The position numbers were made by a program, and so were the translations under genes. Below the pieces are notes generated by a model, which saw nothing but the letters and a program-made list of their open reading frames with translations, was not told where the DNA came from and made no database searches. Positions 10,376-22,868 of a stretch of DNA of 64,000 bases are shown here, piece by piece (position 1 is the first letter of the stretch; each line of letters starts with the position of its first letter). This DNA is from Mannheimia cairinae (lineage in GTDB: Bacteria > Pseudomonadota > Gammaproteobacteria > Enterobacterales > Pasteurellaceae), in contig NZ_JAQSJE010000002.1 in NCBI RefSeq assembly GCF_028649535.1, forward strand, positions 1 to 64,000. Reading direction: 5' to 3'.

Positions 10376-10403
10376 TTGCACACAGTTAAAATTTCCCTAT
10401 AAT
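10376..10403 (+). promoter_or_regulatory. Promoter of the tRNA-tuf operon
   Basis: TTGCAC (10376-10381), 16-base spacer, TATAAT (10398-10403), followed by GCACATC. The mature 5' end of the first tRNA is 29 bases downstream. A strong promoter of the kind expected for stable RNA. The 190 bases upstream, back to coaA, are AT-rich with A/T tracts and hold no gene. Confidence 0.85.
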
Positions 10404-10431
10404 GCACATCACTTGCTTACGACACAGCAAT

Positions 10432-10507
<76 letters not shown>

Positions 10508-10547
10508 TCATTGTCTAAACGTAAATGAGTATTCAAAAATATAATGT

Positions 10548-10632
10548 GGAGGGGTTCCCGAGCGGCCAAAGGGGGCAGACTGTAAATCTGTTGGCTCAGC
10601 CTTCGAAGGTTCGAATCCTTCTCCCTCCACCA
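10548..10632 (+). tRNA. tRNA-Tyr (anticodon GTA)
   Basis: 85-nt class II tRNA with long variable arm, anticodon loop CTGTAAA, CCA encoded. Second tRNA of the tuf operon. Confidence 0.97.
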
Positions 10633-10674
10633 CTTCTTTATTTTGAATCGCGCAGGACAGACGAATTTAGAACA

Positions 10675-10749
<75 letters not shown>

Positions 10750-10752
10750 AAC

Positions 10753-10828
10753 GCTGATATAGCTCAGTTGGTAGAGCGCACCCTTGGTAAGGGTGAGGTC
10801 GGCGGTTCAAATCCGCCTATCAGCACCA
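10753..10828 (+). tRNA. tRNA-Thr (anticodon GGT)
   Basis: 76 nt, anticodon loop TTGGTAA between CACCC and GGGTG, CCA encoded. Last tRNA before the EF-Tu gene. Confidence 0.97.
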
Positions 10829-10943
10829 CTTTCATCTAAATTCTATCTTTCTTAACGCAAAAAATTATTGGTATTAATTTCTACATTATGGTTAATGGGT
10901 TCTTTTGTTCCATTGTAACCGTTTTTGTTTAAGAGGCTTTTAG

Positions 10944-12131
<1,188 letters not shown>

Positions 12132-12171
12132 TAGAACTACTTAGTTTATATTTGATAGCAATCAGCTATAG

Positions 12172-12206
12172 AAAAAGAGATATACCGAAAGGTGTATCTC
12201 TTTTTT
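12172..12206 (+). terminator. Terminator of the tRNA-tuf operon
   Basis: AAAAAGAGATATACC, GAAA tetraloop, GGTGTATCTCTTTTTT: a long stem with one G-U pair and a strong T tract 40 bases past the tuf stop codon. Confidence 0.92.
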
Positions 12207-12354
12207 GCTTAATGGACATATAGGGCAGTTTTTGTTCATTTTTCAAAGAGGGGGCTTAAAGCCTTGTAATATAAGGTATTAAGTCACTTTTTACCAACTA
12301 TTTTGTCCTATACACCGCTTAATATCAGTTTGAATGCCCAAATGTTTTAGTGAT

Positions 12355-12409
12355 CAAGCGGTTGTTTTTCTATTTAAATCTGCAAAATTTTTGAAAAAAC
12401 AACCGCTTG
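12355..12409 (-). terminator. Inverted uptake-signal pair after pdxY
   Basis: CAAGCGGTTGTTTTTC (12355-12370) and GAAAAAACAACCGCTTG (12393-12409) form a stem of about 16 pairs with a 22-base AT-rich loop. It lies six bases past the pdxY stop codon. Probably a transcript 3' end, although the T tract is inside the stem. The remaining bases between tuf and this structure show no gene. Confidence 0.55.
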
Positions 12410-12414
12410 TTATG

Positions 12415-13278
12415 TTAAGCAATTTTTATTGCTTTATATTGGCTTATTGGGTTAATAATGAATTCACGGGCTTTTATGATTTGTAATTCATATTTACCAC
12501 TTTCAGCAGTGACAGACATTACATCATTTACGGCATTTGCGGTGTGTTCAAATGCTTCTATATCAGATTTCCCATTTAGTAAATTGGCTAAAAATACACC
12601 GCTAGTTAAGTCGCCAACACCTACAGGATCTTTCGCTTTAAATTCGTGTAATGGGCGACTAATATGCCAAATACCTGCTTGTGTTGCTAATACCATTTCA
12701 AACTTTGCAGGGTCTTGACCTACTTTGCTTAGGTGTTTTACTAAGACTCGTTTAGGACCTTTTGTTAGAATAAATTTAATTGCAGCAAGAGCCTGCTCAA
12801 AGTTCCCAACTTCTAAGCCAGTAAGCTCACGCAGTTCAACCAAATTCGGTGCAATAATATCAGCTTGTGCCATTGCTTGGTCTCGTAGAAACTCCGCTAC
12901 ACCATCAGCTACAATACAGCCCTTATCTGGATGTCCCATTACTGGATCACAGAAATAAATAGTATTAGGGTTTTTCGCTTTAATATTTGCGACTGCTTTT
13001 AAAATTTCATCGCCTTGTTCAGCAGCACCAATATAGCCTGATAATACGGCATCACATTCGTGTAAGGCATCAATTTCATCAATTCCTTGAGTAATTTCAC
13101 CAATCTGCTCTTTCGGAATTACCATTCCTTTCCATTTTCCATATTGCGTGTGGTTAGAAAATTGCACAGTATTGAGTGCCCAAGTATCAACGCCAAGCAA
13201 CTGCATTGGGAACACTGCTGCTTTATTCCCAGCGTAACCATAGACAACGTGAGATTGGATAGATAGCACATTTTTCAT
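12415..13278 (-). CDS. pdxY: Pyridoxal kinase PdxY
   Basis: 287 residues, beginning [25 protein letters not shown], the PdxY/PdxK signature, with the ribokinase-type C-terminal motif [13 protein letters not shown] containing the catalytic Asp. It phosphorylates pyridoxal in the vitamin B6 salvage pathway. GGAGTG precedes the ATG by seven bases. No other B6 gene is adjacent. PdxY rather than PdxK is chosen by N-terminal sequence and length. Confidence 0.92.
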   Translation of the reverse strand: MKNVLSIQSHVVYGYAGNKAAVFPMQLLGVDTWALNTVQFSNHTQYGKWKGMVIPKEQIGEITQGIDEIDALHECDAVLSGYIGAAEQGDEILKAVANIKAKNPNTIYFCDPVMGHPDKGCIVADGVAEFLRDQAMAQADIIAPNLVELRELTGLEVGNFEQALAAIKFILTKGPKRVLVKHLSKVGQDPAKFEMVLATQAGIWHISRPLHEFKAKDPVGVGDLTSGVFLANLLNGKSDIEAFEHTANAVNDVMSVTAESGKYELQIIKAREFIINPISQYKAIKIA

Positions 13279-13340
13279 TCGTTCACTCCAGATAGGTGTA
13301 AAAAAATTGTTATTTTTTAATCAGTTAGGTAAGGCGAGGG

Positions 13341-13368
13341 TTGCAGATAGTTAAAAAATCTCTATAAT
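13341..13368 (+). promoter_or_regulatory. Promoter of the second tRNA-Thr(TGT)
   Basis: TTGCAG (13341-13346), 16-base spacer, TATAAT (13363-13368), 30 bases before the tRNA. Same architecture as the promoter of the tRNA-tuf operon. Confidence 0.8.
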
Positions 13369-13398
13369 TCAGCCCGTTGTTTTCGCAACGTTCAATTT

Positions 13399-13474
<76 letters not shown>

Positions 13475-13524
13475 TTTCTAGTGTTTATTTTTATCTTTTA
13501 GCTTATCAACTGATTTAAAGTAAA

Positions 13525-13562
13525 ACGGCAAGATTTTGCAAAGTTTTACAAAAATCTTACCG
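13525..13562 (-). terminator. Terminator of accA
   Basis: CGGCAAGATTTT and AAAATCTTACCG arms with a 13-base loop, T-rich on the minus strand, about 20 bases beyond the accA stop codon. One arm runs into the uptake signal at 13559-13567. Confidence 0.6.
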
Positions 13563-13584
13563 CTTGTTTTAAGTGATATAACTG

Positions 13585-14538
13585 TTATACGTAACCGTAG
13601 TTCATTAAGCGTTGATAACGGCGTTCTAACAATTCTTCTTTATTTAGTTGCTCTAACTCAACTAAATCATCAATGATTCGTTGTTTTAAGCTTTGTGCAA
13701 TTTGCTCAACATTACGATGTGCTCCACCTAGTGGTTCTGGCACGATGTTATCAATTAGCTCTAATTCTTTTAGGCGAGGAGCGGTTAAACCCATTACCTC
13801 TGCTGCTGTTGAAGCTTTCTCAGCACTTTTCCATAAAATAGAAGCACAGCCTTCAGGCGAGATCACAGAATAGGTCGAGTACTGTAACATATTGACTTTA
13901 TCGCCTACACCGATAGCTAATGCACCACCAGAGCCACCTTCACCGATAACGGTACAGATAACAGGTACCGAAAGTTGTGACATTTCACGTAAGTTACGAG
14001 CAATCGCTTCAGATTGACCACGTTCTTCCGCTCCAATGCCCGGGTAGGCTCCTGGTGTATCAATAAACGTAATAATTGGCATATTAAAACGCTCAGCCAT
14101 TTCCATTAAGCGTAGGGCTTTGCGATAACCTTCTGGTGCTGGCATACCGAAATTACGTTTAACTTTATCTTTTACAGTGCGACCTTTCTGGTGGCCGATA
14201 ACCATTACAGGACGACCGTCAAGGCGAGCAATACCGCCAACAATCGCTTTATCATCAGCGAATGCACGATCGCCTGCCAATTCGTCAAATTCTGTAAAGA
14301 TATGCTCAATATAATCTAGTGTGTAAGGGCGGTTTGGGTGGCGAGCCATACGTGAAATTTGCCAAGCATCTAAGTTGGCAAAGGTTTTTTTAGTTAATTC
14401 TTCGCTTTTCTTTTTTAAACGATTAATTTCATCATCAAGGTCAATTTTATCATCTTGCTGGCTAACCGCTCTTAAAGACTCAATTTTCGCTTCAAGTTCA
14501 GCGATTGGTAATTCAAAATCTAAAAATTCTTGGTTCAT
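13585..14538 (-). CDS. accA: Acetyl-CoA carboxylase carboxyltransferase alpha subunit
   Basis: 317 residues from the ATG at 14538, which has AAGGAAAC upstream and gives the normal AccA N-terminus ([19 protein letters not shown]); the frame is open to 14574. Conserved CoA/carboxybiotin-site sequences include [25 protein letters not shown] and [15 protein letters not shown]. With AccD it transfers the carboxyl group from biotin to acetyl-CoA. It lies 53 bases after ftsP on the same strand, so plsC-ftsP-accA may share transcripts. Confidence 0.95.
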   Translation of the reverse strand: MNQEFLDFELPIAELEAKIESLRAVSQQDDKIDLDDEINRLKKKSEELTKKTFANLDAWQISRMARHPNRPYTLDYIEHIFTEFDELAGDRAFADDKAIVGGIARLDGRPVMVIGHQKGRTVKDKVKRNFGMPAPEGYRKALRLMEMAERFNMPIITFIDTPGAYPGIGAEERGQSEAIARNLREMSQLSVPVICTVIGEGGSGGALAIGVGDKVNMLQYSTYSVISPEGCASILWKSAEKASTAAEVMGLTAPRLKELELIDNIVPEPLGGAHRNVEQIAQSLKQRIIDDLVELEQLNKEELLERRYQRLMNYGYV

Positions 14539-14591
14539 TGTTGTTTCCTTTTTATGGGCAAAACTGTTGGGCATTATCGCTTATCAGTTCT

Positions 14592-16016
14592 TTATTGTCC
14601 ATTTTCAATTACATTAAATTGACCCATCGTACCTCTATCACGTAGCATAAAATCACTTACACCGAAGGTAAAAGGGTATTGCTCGCTGGAGGTATTATCA
14701 AAACGCACAAGAATGGTAACTTCTTGTTTTGCCTCTAACCAAACTGTATCTCGCCAAGCGAGTTGTTTAATTGGATAAGGCTTTCTGTTTTGGGTTTCAA
14801 TGATAAATTTTGCACCTTGTAACGTAAATCCAACCGCTTGTTCGCTTCTAAGGTACCAGCGTTCTACACTGCCTTTTTCAGCCGTAAAATCAATACGTTT
14901 CGGGTCGAATCGCTTTTTATTAATTAAATAATCTAACGGGCTAATATTAAAAAGACGTTCTTGATTAATTTTTAAATTAAACTCGTTTAAGTTAAATTCC
15001 GGCAAGCTAGGTTTGGTATTTAACACAGCCGCCATACCTTCAGGGCGGAGTTCTAAAATTACATTGTCGGCTAATTCATCATCACTTGAGAAAATCTGCC
15101 CGATTTTGTAAAAAATATCTCTTTTTTGACCGCTTATTAATGAAATGGTTTTACCTTCGCTTAAATCAATCAATAGCTCTACACGCTCACTTGGTGCAAG
15201 GCGGATAGATTCCATTTCCAAAGGCTCAGCTAACATTCCTAAACCTGTTGCAATTAAATGAAGGGGTTGTTTGTTATCTAGCCTTAAATCATAAGTTCGT
15301 GAAAGCGAAGCATTGACTAAGCGTAATCTTATCCAACCTCGAGGTACATTTAGGTAAGGGGATTCTTGTCCATTAACAAATAAGCGTTTGCCTAGAAATT
15401 GTGGGGCATTCTTATCTAAAACTTGCACTCCGTCTTTGTTTAGAAGTTGGTCCTGCAAAATTAAGGGGATGTCATTAACACCATATTTATTTGGTAAATC
15501 TGTTTTTCGGCTTTGTGCATCTTCAATTAGCCAAAAACCGACTAATCCACGATAGATTTGAAAAGCAGAATTTAACATTGTATCTGCGTGATACCAGCAA
15601 CTACACGCTTTTTGATTAATAGAGACAATCGGAGACCAACTACTTTTAGGTTCAAGCACTCTATGCACAGAACCTATCATCTCGCTTGAGGCTTGTAAGC
15701 CTTGAATATTCATTGAGATTTTTTGCGGTAGATTATTCAAATAGGTTAATCGAACAAAATCCCCTGATTTGACACGTACTGTTGGGGCTAAATACTGCCC
15801 ATTTACACCCCAAACATCGACTAATTTTCCTTTGTCGAATTGTGTTTGAGCGGGACGCAAATCTAAACGAACAGGTCTGCCTCGCCCAATATCCATTAAA
15901 GGTGGGATTTTAAGGGCTGGACGTTCTGCCGCTAGAGCGGTTTGAGGTAGAGAATATAATGCAGTAGCTAAAGCAGAACCTTTTAATAATTGGCGTCTGG
16001 TTAAGTTTTTTTCCAT
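14592..16016 (-). CDS. ftsP: Cell division protein FtsP (SufI), copper-free multicopper-oxidase fold
   Basis: 474 residues from the ATG at 16016 (a GTG at 16025 is also possible; neither has a strong ribosome binding site). The N-terminus has a twin-arginine signal, TRRQLLKGS, then a hydrophobic stretch and an AxA-type cleavage site (ALAA). Three cupredoxin-like domains follow. The C-terminal HCHxxxH copper ligands of true multicopper oxidases are absent, as in FtsP/SufI, which stabilises the divisome under stress. It lies directly downstream of plsC, the same arrangement as in E. coli. Confidence 0.88.
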   Translation of the reverse strand: MEKNLTRRQLLKGSALATALYSLPQTALAAERPALKIPPLMDIGRGRPVRLDLRPAQTQFDKGKLVDVWGVNGQYLAPTVRVKSGDFVRLTYLNNLPQKISMNIQGLQASSEMIGSVHRVLEPKSSWSPIVSINQKACSCWYHADTMLNSAFQIYRGLVGFWLIEDAQSRKTDLPNKYGVNDIPLILQDQLLNKDGVQVLDKNAPQFLGKRLFVNGQESPYLNVPRGWIRLRLVNASLSRTYDLRLDNKQPLHLIATGLGMLAEPLEMESIRLAPSERVELLIDLSEGKTISLISGQKRDIFYKIGQIFSSDDELADNVILELRPEGMAAVLNTKPSLPEFNLNEFNLKINQERLFNISPLDYLINKKRFDPKRIDFTAEKGSVERWYLRSEQAVGFTLQGAKFIIETQNRKPYPIKQLAWRDTVWLEAKQEVTILVRFDNTSSEQYPFTFGVSDFMLRDRGTMGQFNVIENGQ

Positions 16017-16036
16017 AGCAATCACAGGTAAGAAAA

Positions 16037-16768
16037 CTAAGTGTTTTGAGTGTTGTCTAGCTGAGCAACTTCTTGGTTTAGCTGTTCAAACTTCGCTTGC
16101 ATAATGTTATGGCATTTTTCTATTAGCTCTTTCACGTTTTCACGAGAATAATTTGATGTATCAATAGGCTCTAACATTTCGCAAATAACAGTACCGTTAT
16201 GGCGACGATTTAAATCTACTTTATTATGCAGATCAGAACAGACAACTGGTACGATCGGAACACCTGCAGATATAGCTAAATGGAAGGCTCCAGTTTTGAA
16301 TGGTAATAGTCCACGACCTCTACTCCTTGTGCCTTCAGGGAACATCCAAATAGATACTTTGCGTTCTTTTACAATATCACCCACTTTATTCATTGTTTCA
16401 ATCGCACTTGAACGTTTTTCACGGTGAATAAAAATATTACCTGTTGCCCAATACACTAGACCAAAAAAAGGAATCCAGATAAGGCTTTTCTTACCAATGC
16501 TTACAGTATTTTCTGCAACCATTGAAGAAATAGTAACCATATCATAATTGTTTTGATGGTTACCAATATAGATAACAGGGTAGTTAATTTCAGGCTTTTT
16601 ACGGGTAATCAGTTTTAAACCGACTAAAGTGTGTAATGAACCAAACCAGCGTGCGACAACCCCCACACTACTTGGATGACGTAAACGAACTAGAGCGTAA
16701 AATGTACCTACAATCGAAATTAAAATAGCGGCAAGAGCGACTAAAAAAATACGGAAAATTTTTAACAT
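16037..16768 (-). CDS. plsC: 1-acyl-sn-glycerol-3-phosphate acyltransferase PlsC
   Basis: 243 residues, N-terminal membrane segment (about 3-26), acyltransferase motif I GNHQNNYD (HX4D), motif [14 protein letters not shown] and motif IV VPIVPVV. It acylates lysophosphatidic acid to phosphatidic acid, upstream of all phospholipids. About 20 bases separate it from ftsP. Confidence 0.93.
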   Translation of the reverse strand: MLKIFRIFLVALAAILISIVGTFYALVRLRHPSSVGVVARWFGSLHTLVGLKLITRKKPEINYPVIYIGNHQNNYDMVTISSMVAENTVSIGKKSLIWIPFFGLVYWATGNIFIHREKRSSAIETMNKVGDIVKERKVSIWMFPEGTRSRGRGLLPFKTGAFHLAISAGVPIVPVVCSDLHNKVDLNRRHNGTVICEMLEPIDTSNYSRENVKELIEKCHNIMQAKFEQLNQEVAQLDNTQNT

Positions 16769-16921
16769 AATAGTGAATGACCTTAAAAATGAGATGTCTA
16801 TGAGTATAGCAAAATCAAGCTACTTTCTAAAGGTTATGGTGATTAAATTGAGAGGTTCCTTATTTTGCAAAAAATCGTTATATTTAAACCGCTTGTAATT
16901 ACTTAGCATAAGGAGAACACA

Positions 16922-17419
16922 ATGGGTAACGTAACATTAGCAGGAAATCCAATCGACGTTTCTGGTACATTTCCTCAAAAAGGTGATGTGGTGTCTGATT
17001 TTACATTAGTAAATACCGATTTAGGTGAGGTATCACTATCAGATTTTGCAGGCAAACGTAAAGTATTAAATATTTTTCCAAGTATTGATACGGGTATTTG
17101 TGCAACATCTGTACGTGTATTTAATCAAAAAGCCGCTAATTTAGAAAATACGGTTGTATTATGTATTTCAGCAGACTTGCCTTTTGCTCAAGCTCGTTTT
17201 TGTGGGGCAGAAGGCATTGAGAATGTAACATCGTTATCAACATTCCGCCATCATCAGCTACATTCCACACTGGGTGTTGATATTAGCTCAGGCTCGTTAG
17301 CAGCTTTAACAGCACGAGCAGTTATTGTATTAGATGAGAATAACAGGGTATTACATAGCGAATTGGTGCCTGAAATCAAACAAGAACCTGATTATGAGAG
17401 TGCATTAGCTGTGTTATAA
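16922..17419 (+). CDS. tpx: Thiol peroxidase Tpx (atypical 2-Cys peroxiredoxin)
   Basis: 165 residues. Peroxidatic Cys60 in [12 protein letters not shown] and resolving Cys94 in ARFCGAEGI, both at the positions used by E. coli Tpx. Reduces hydrogen and alkyl peroxides with thioredoxin. A good site (AAGGAGAACACA) precedes the ATG, and an uptake signal lies upstream at 16888-16896. Divergent from plsC. Confidence 0.95.
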   Translation: MGNVTLAGNPIDVSGTFPQKGDVVSDFTLVNTDLGEVSLSDFAGKRKVLNIFPSIDTGICATSVRVFNQKAANLENTVVLCISADLPFAQARFCGAEGIENVTSLSTFRHHQLHSTLGVDISSGSLAALTARAVIVLDENNRVLHSELVPEIKQEPDYESALAVL

Positions 17420-17448
17420 AAAGGCAGTGAAAATCACAAATGAGTTAA

Positions 17449-17470
17449 AAAGGCAGCGAAAGGCTGCCTT
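17449..17470 (+). terminator. Hairpin after tpx
   Basis: AAGGCAGC, GAAAG, GCTGCCTT: a GC-rich hairpin 30 bases past the tpx stop; the T tract after it is poor (AGTTATATTT), so it may be a bidirectional pause or RNA-stability hairpin. A partial copy, AAAGGCAGTG, lies just before it at about 17420. Confidence 0.5.
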
Positions 17471-17478
17471 AGTTATAT

Positions 17479-18027
17479 TTATGCGAAAGGTTGTAATTCA
17501 GGATTGATTGGTGTTTCTGCAATATTGTTTACGTAGTTGCAAAGGGTTGCCAAACTTACCCCTAAAATGACATCAATGGCATTTTATTGGTTATAACCTG
17601 CAGCAAAAAACTCGTTTAATTGTGCTTCGGTTAATTTTGCTTTTTGTAGCATTACTGCCAGTGTAAAACGAACTAATGTGTCTAATTTGGGGTTAGAATC
17701 AATGCGAGCCGTAGCACGTAAAGCGTTTACAACTTCATCTGGCATTTTTAATAATTTTAATGCGATTTTGGTATGGCCCGCCACACAGAAACCACAACCA
17801 TTAACAACTGCAGCGGTAATTTGCACCACTTCACGCTCTTCAGCCGTTAAGCTATTACGCCCATTAATACCGCCTACAGTACGGTAGGTTTCTAATGCGG
17901 TTGGTGCATTCGCTAAGACACCAATTAAGTTAGGAATAAAACCATTATTAGCTTGTTGAACCGCTTTCAGAGCATCTTTAGCCGCCTCTGGTGCTGATTC
18001 AATCGTATGAATTTGAAATTTAGACAT
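17479..18027 (-). pseudogene. AhpD/carboxymuconolactone-decarboxylase-like gene with an in-frame stop
   Basis: From the ATG at 18027 (AAGGAA upstream) the frame runs 147 codons to a TAA at 17584-17586, in the middle of sequence that should read GYNQ-x-NAIDVILGVSLATLCNYVNN. Continuing in the same frame gives 35 more codons of family-like sequence ending at a natural TAA at 17479-17481, for a total of 182 residues. The redox motif CGFCVAGH is intact upstream. AhpD-like proteins act as peroxidase partners or alkylhydroperoxidases. The lost part is the last helix of the fold, so the truncated 147-residue product may be unstable. A single base change (CAA or AAA to TAA) would explain it. Confidence 0.8.
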
Positions 18028-18124
18028 AAATCGTTCCTTATTAAATGAATGTAAAACTATCATAAAGAAAACTATTTGCCCCAACAAATTAAAAAAGACT
18101 ATTTGGTATAACTAAAAGATATTA

Positions 18125-18152
18125 AAAAAGGGGTATAGTTTCCTATACCCCT
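18125..18152 (-). terminator. Terminator of glpK
   Basis: On the minus strand GGGGTATAG, GAAA, CTATACCCC then TTTTTTAAT. Starts about 20 bases past the glpK stop codon. Confidence 0.9.
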
Positions 18153-18171
18153 AAATAATCTAGCTTTAAAA

Positions 18172-19773
<1,602 letters not shown>

Positions 19774-19823
19774 TTAAAAATTAATCCATTTAATCCATAA
19801 TGAAAATGTATATTTTTAAAAAT

Positions 19824-19839
19824 TGTGATGTTTATCACA
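19824..19839. promoter_or_regulatory. CRP-cAMP site between glpK and glpF
   Basis: TGTGATGTTTATCACA, a perfect TGTGA-N6-TCACA palindrome. A weaker version, TGTGATCAAACTAACA, follows at 19865-19880. Placed to activate glpK, glpF or both. The rest of this 395-base gap is very AT-rich and holds no gene. Confidence 0.85.
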
Positions 19840-19985
19840 AATTTTTTAATTATTTTATTAAATTTGTGATCAAACTAACATTTTTAAGAAAAAATAAACA
19901 AATTATCTTGAATAATTTATTAGGTGCAGATCATAATGCACTTGCTTAATTAAACAACAAATTAATTAAGTAACAAAATTATTAA

Positions 19986-20010
19986 TATTGAGTGAGAACA
20001 AACGAATTGC
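19986..20010. promoter_or_regulatory. Possible GlpR operator near glpF
   Basis: TTGAGTGAGAACAAACGAA (19988-20006) resembles the glpA palindrome and the glpK-proximal TTGAGCGTAAACAAAC. Candidate repressor site about 80 bases ahead of glpF. Confidence 0.4.
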
Positions 20011-20081
20011 CCGCTTGATGATTATCTTTTTCTAATTTAGATAATTATCATTTCATTCAATAATAATAAGGAGAGTTACTT

Positions 20082-20825
20082 ATGAACGCTTATCTAGCAG
20101 AATTCTTAGGTACGATTATTTTAGTATTAATGGGTAATGGGGTTGTGGCTAATGTTTGTTTGAATAAAACAAAAGGGCAAAACTCAGGTTGGATTGTTAT
20201 CACAACAGCGTGGGCTTTTGCAGTATATGTTGCTGTTGTTATTGCAGGCCCCTATAGTGGAGCCCATTTCAACCCTGCAGTAACTATTGGGTTAGCCGTT
20301 AGAGGTGCTTTTGATTGGTCTATGGTTATAGGCTATATTGGTGCACAAATGCTAGGTGGGATGATTGGTGCATTTCTCGTTTACCTTTCTTATAAAGATC
20401 ATTTTGCGGCAACTGAAGATGCGGGTTCAAAACGAGCTTGTTTCTGTACAGAGCCTGCAATTAGAAATTATCCAAATAATTTCATCAGTGAAGTAATCGC
20501 AACATTCGTTCTACTATTTGTTATTTTCTATATCACAGGAGCTGATATTACGCTTCCTGGTACTACTGAATCGACACCTATCGGCTTAGGTTCTGTTGGT
20601 GCTATTCCGGTTGCGATTTTAATTTGGGCATTAGGTTTAAGTTTAGGTGGTACTACAGGCTATGCACTTAATCCTGCTCGTGATCTTGGGCCTCGTTTAA
20701 CGCTAGGTTTGTTCTTAGGTAAAAAATTAAATACTCCTGCAGATTGGGCTTATAGTTGGGTGCCAGTTTTAGGTCCTATTACAGGTGGGGTATTAGCCGC
20801 AATACTTTATAATATTATTATGTAA
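20082..20825 (+). CDS. glpF: Glycerol facilitator (aquaglyceroporin) GlpF
   Basis: 247 residues, six membrane helices and the two pore half-helices GAHFNPAVTIG and GYALNPARDLGPR with both NPA motifs; the Asp after the second NPAR is characteristic of glycerol-conducting channels. AAGGAGAG precedes the ATG. Ends in a strong 17-pair terminator and is not followed directly by glpK. Confidence 0.95.
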   Translation: MNAYLAEFLGTIILVLMGNGVVANVCLNKTKGQNSGWIVITTAWAFAVYVAVVIAGPYSGAHFNPAVTIGLAVRGAFDWSMVIGYIGAQMLGGMIGAFLVYLSYKDHFAATEDAGSKRACFCTEPAIRNYPNNFISEVIATFVLLFVIFYITGADITLPGTTESTPIGLGSVGAIPVAILIWALGLSLGGTTGYALNPARDLGPRLTLGLFLGKKLNTPADWAYSWVPVLGPITGGVLAAILYNIIM

Positions 20826-20835
20826 GTAAACTTTA

Positions 20836-20889
20836 ATTAAAAAGAACTCAATAAAATAGCCTTAATCTAAAAATTGAGTTCTTTTTAAT
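20836..20889 (+). terminator. Terminator of glpF
   Basis: ATTAAAAAGAACTCAAT (20836-20852) and ATTGAGTTCTTTTTAAT (20873-20889) pair perfectly over 17 bases around a 20-base loop. Confidence 0.85.
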
Positions 20890-21057
20890 ATCTTTATCTC
20901 ATTATTTTTATCACTTATTGATCCATTCTATCTTTAAATTATTTATTTTTTAATTCTTAACAAACGTGAGTAAATAATTTTATTTTGTAAAATTAATAGA
21001 AAAAATAACCGCTTTCTTATAGTAAATATATTAAACAAGATTTTGCCTCACAATAAT

Positions 21058-21073
21058 TGTGAGCAATATCACA
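21058..21073 (+). promoter_or_regulatory. CRP-cAMP site upstream of glpABC
   Basis: TGTGAGCAATATCACA, a perfect TGTGA-N6-TCACA match, 119 bases ahead of the glpA start. The gap between glpF and glpA also holds AT-rich DNA from about 20890 to 21057 in which I see nothing else. Confidence 0.85.
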
Positions 21074-21101
21074 AAATCAGAACATTGTTTTTGAAAAATA
21101 T

Positions 21102-21117
21102 TGAGCGAAAACGCTCA
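21102..21117 (+). promoter_or_regulatory. Candidate GlpR operator ahead of glpA
   Basis: TGAGCG-AAAA-CGCTCA, a perfect 6-bp inverted repeat. Related TTGAG(C/T)G-type sequences occur in the glpK-glpF control region, which argues for a shared regulator, most simply the DeoR-family repressor GlpR. The regulator gene itself is not in the window. Confidence 0.55.
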
Positions 21118-21176
21118 TTTTACTAAAATATGGTTGTTTTCTTTTACTTTATTTTATTATTGTGGGGGAGTGTGCT

Positions 21177-22868
21177 ATGCCTATATCACCTCAAATCTAC
21201 CAAAATTATCAAAATGTTGGTGATTTCTCACCTATTTCAACAGATGTCATTATTATCGGTGGCGGTGTAACAGGAGCTGGAATTGCTCGAGACTGTGCAT
21301 TGCGTGGGCTTAAATGTGTGTTATTAGAACGCCGTGATATTGCCACGGGGGCAACTGGGCGTAATCACGGTTTATTGCATAGTGGCGGACGTTATGCGGT
21401 AAATGATCAAGAGTCTGCCCGTGAATGTATTGAAGAAAATATGATCCTTAAGCGTATTGCTCATCACTGTATTGAAGATACCAAAGGACTATTTATCACC
21501 CTACCTGAAGATGACTTAAATTATCAAAAAACCTTTATTGAATCTTGTACTGCATCTGGCATTGAAGCAGTGGCCATTGAACCTGATTTAGCCAGACGGC
21601 TGGAACCTTCTGTTAATCCTGAACTAATTGGTGCGGTAGTGGTACCTGACGGTACAGTCGATCCTTTTCGCTTAACTGCCGCTAATATGTTAGATGCAAC
21701 GGAAAACGGTGCACAGATTTTTACCTACTGTGAAGTGAAAGGGTTAATTCGAGAGGGGGAGCGAGTGATCGGAACAAAAGTTTACGATCATAAAAACCAC
21801 GTAGAACGCCAATTCTTTGCACCAATCGTCGTGAATGCAGGCGGTATTTGGGGGCAAGGAATTGCAGAATATGCTGACCTAAAAATTAGAATGTTCCCGG
21901 CAAAAGGAGCCTTGCTGATTATGGGGCATCGTATTAATAACCTTGTGATTAACCGCTGCCGCAAACCGGCTGATGCCGATATCCTTGTCCCAGGTGATAC
22001 TATTTGCGTGATTGGCACTACTTCAAGCCGTATTCCTTACGATCAAATAGATAATATGGAAGTGACCCCGGAAGAGGTTGATATTCTTTTCCGTGAAGGC
22101 GAAAAATTAGCCCCAAGTTTACGTCATACCCGTGTGTTACGAGCTTATGCGGGAGTACGCCCTCTGGTTGCCACAGATGATGATCCATCTGGACGAAATG
22201 TTAGCCGCGGTATTGTCTTGTTAGATCACGCTGAACGTGATGGCTTAGATGGCTTTATTACCATTACAGGCGGTAAGTTAATGACTTATCGCTTAATGGC
22301 TGAATGGGCAACCGACCTTGTTTGCAAAAAACTGAATAAATCCGACCGCTGTGTAACAGCTGACCGCCCACTACCAGGCTCGACTGAAAATAAAACGGAA
22401 ACGAGCAAAAAACTTATTTCATTGCCTAATACAATTCGCCACTCAACAGTTTATCGCCACGGTTCTCGAGCAACACGATTATTGGAAAATGAGCGACTTG
22501 ACCGCACTTTAGTATGTGAATGTGAAGCGGTAACAGCAGGCGAAATACGTTATGCCGTTGAAGAGTTAAACGTAAATAACCTTGTTGATTTACGTCGCCG
22601 AACCAGAGTTGGAATGGGAACCTGCCAAGCAGAACTCTGTGCTTGCCGAGCTGCTGGTTTAATGAATCGCTTTAATGTGGCGACCCCTGCTCAGTCCACC
22701 ACCCAACTTTCTGCTTTTATGGAAGAGCGTTGGCGTGGCATTGAGCCTATTTTATGGGGGGATGCAATGCGAGAGGCAGAATTTACCAGTTGGATTTATT
22801 ACAGCTTACTTGGTTTAAATGATGTTCAGCCGCAAGCTGCAGAGGGGGTAAATAACAATGAATTTTGA
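21177..22868 (+). CDS. glpA: Anaerobic glycerol-3-phosphate dehydrogenase subunit A
   Basis: 563 residues from the ATG at 21177, with GGGGGAG six bases upstream; the frame is open from 21162. N-terminal FAD-binding motif [14 protein letters not shown] and [13 protein letters not shown], central DAO fold, and a C-terminal BFD-like [2Fe-2S] domain with [28 protein letters not shown]. It oxidises glycerol-3-phosphate to DHAP and passes electrons via GlpB/GlpC to menaquinone in anaerobic respiration. Overlaps glpB by 11 bases. Confidence 0.96.
   Translation: MPISPQIYQNYQNVGDFSPISTDVIIIGGGVTGAGIARDCALRGLKCVLLERRDIATGATGRNHGLLHSGGRYAVNDQESARECIEENMILKRIAHHCIEDTKGLFITLPEDDLNYQKTFIESCTASGIEAVAIEPDLARRLEPSVNPELIGAVVVPDGTVDPFRLTAANMLDATENGAQIFTYCEVKGLIREGERVIGTKVYDHKNHVERQFFAPIVVNAGGIWGQGIAEYADLKIRMFPAKGALLIMGHRINNLVINRCRKPADADILVPGDTICVIGTTSSRIPYDQIDNMEVTPEEVDILFREGEKLAPSLRHTRVLRAYAGVRPLVATDDDPSGRNVSRGIVLLDHAERDGLDGFITITGGKLMTYRLMAEWATDLVCKKLNKSDRCVTADRPLPGSTENKTETSKKLISLPNTIRHSTVYRHGSRATRLLENERLDRTLVCECEAVTAGEIRYAVEELNVNNLVDLRRRTRVGMGTCQAELCACRAAGLMNRFNVATPAQSTTQLSAFMEERWRGIEPILWGDAMREAEFTSWIYYSLLGLNDVQPQAAEGVNNNEF

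Noticed and set aside
14592-16016. FtsP as a functional copper oxidase
   Set aside because: The C-terminal His-Cys-His copper ligands are absent; fold similarity only.
20890-21057. Extra gene or riboswitch between glpF and glpA
   Set aside because: Only AT-rich sequence up to the CRP site at 21058; nothing with a start signal.
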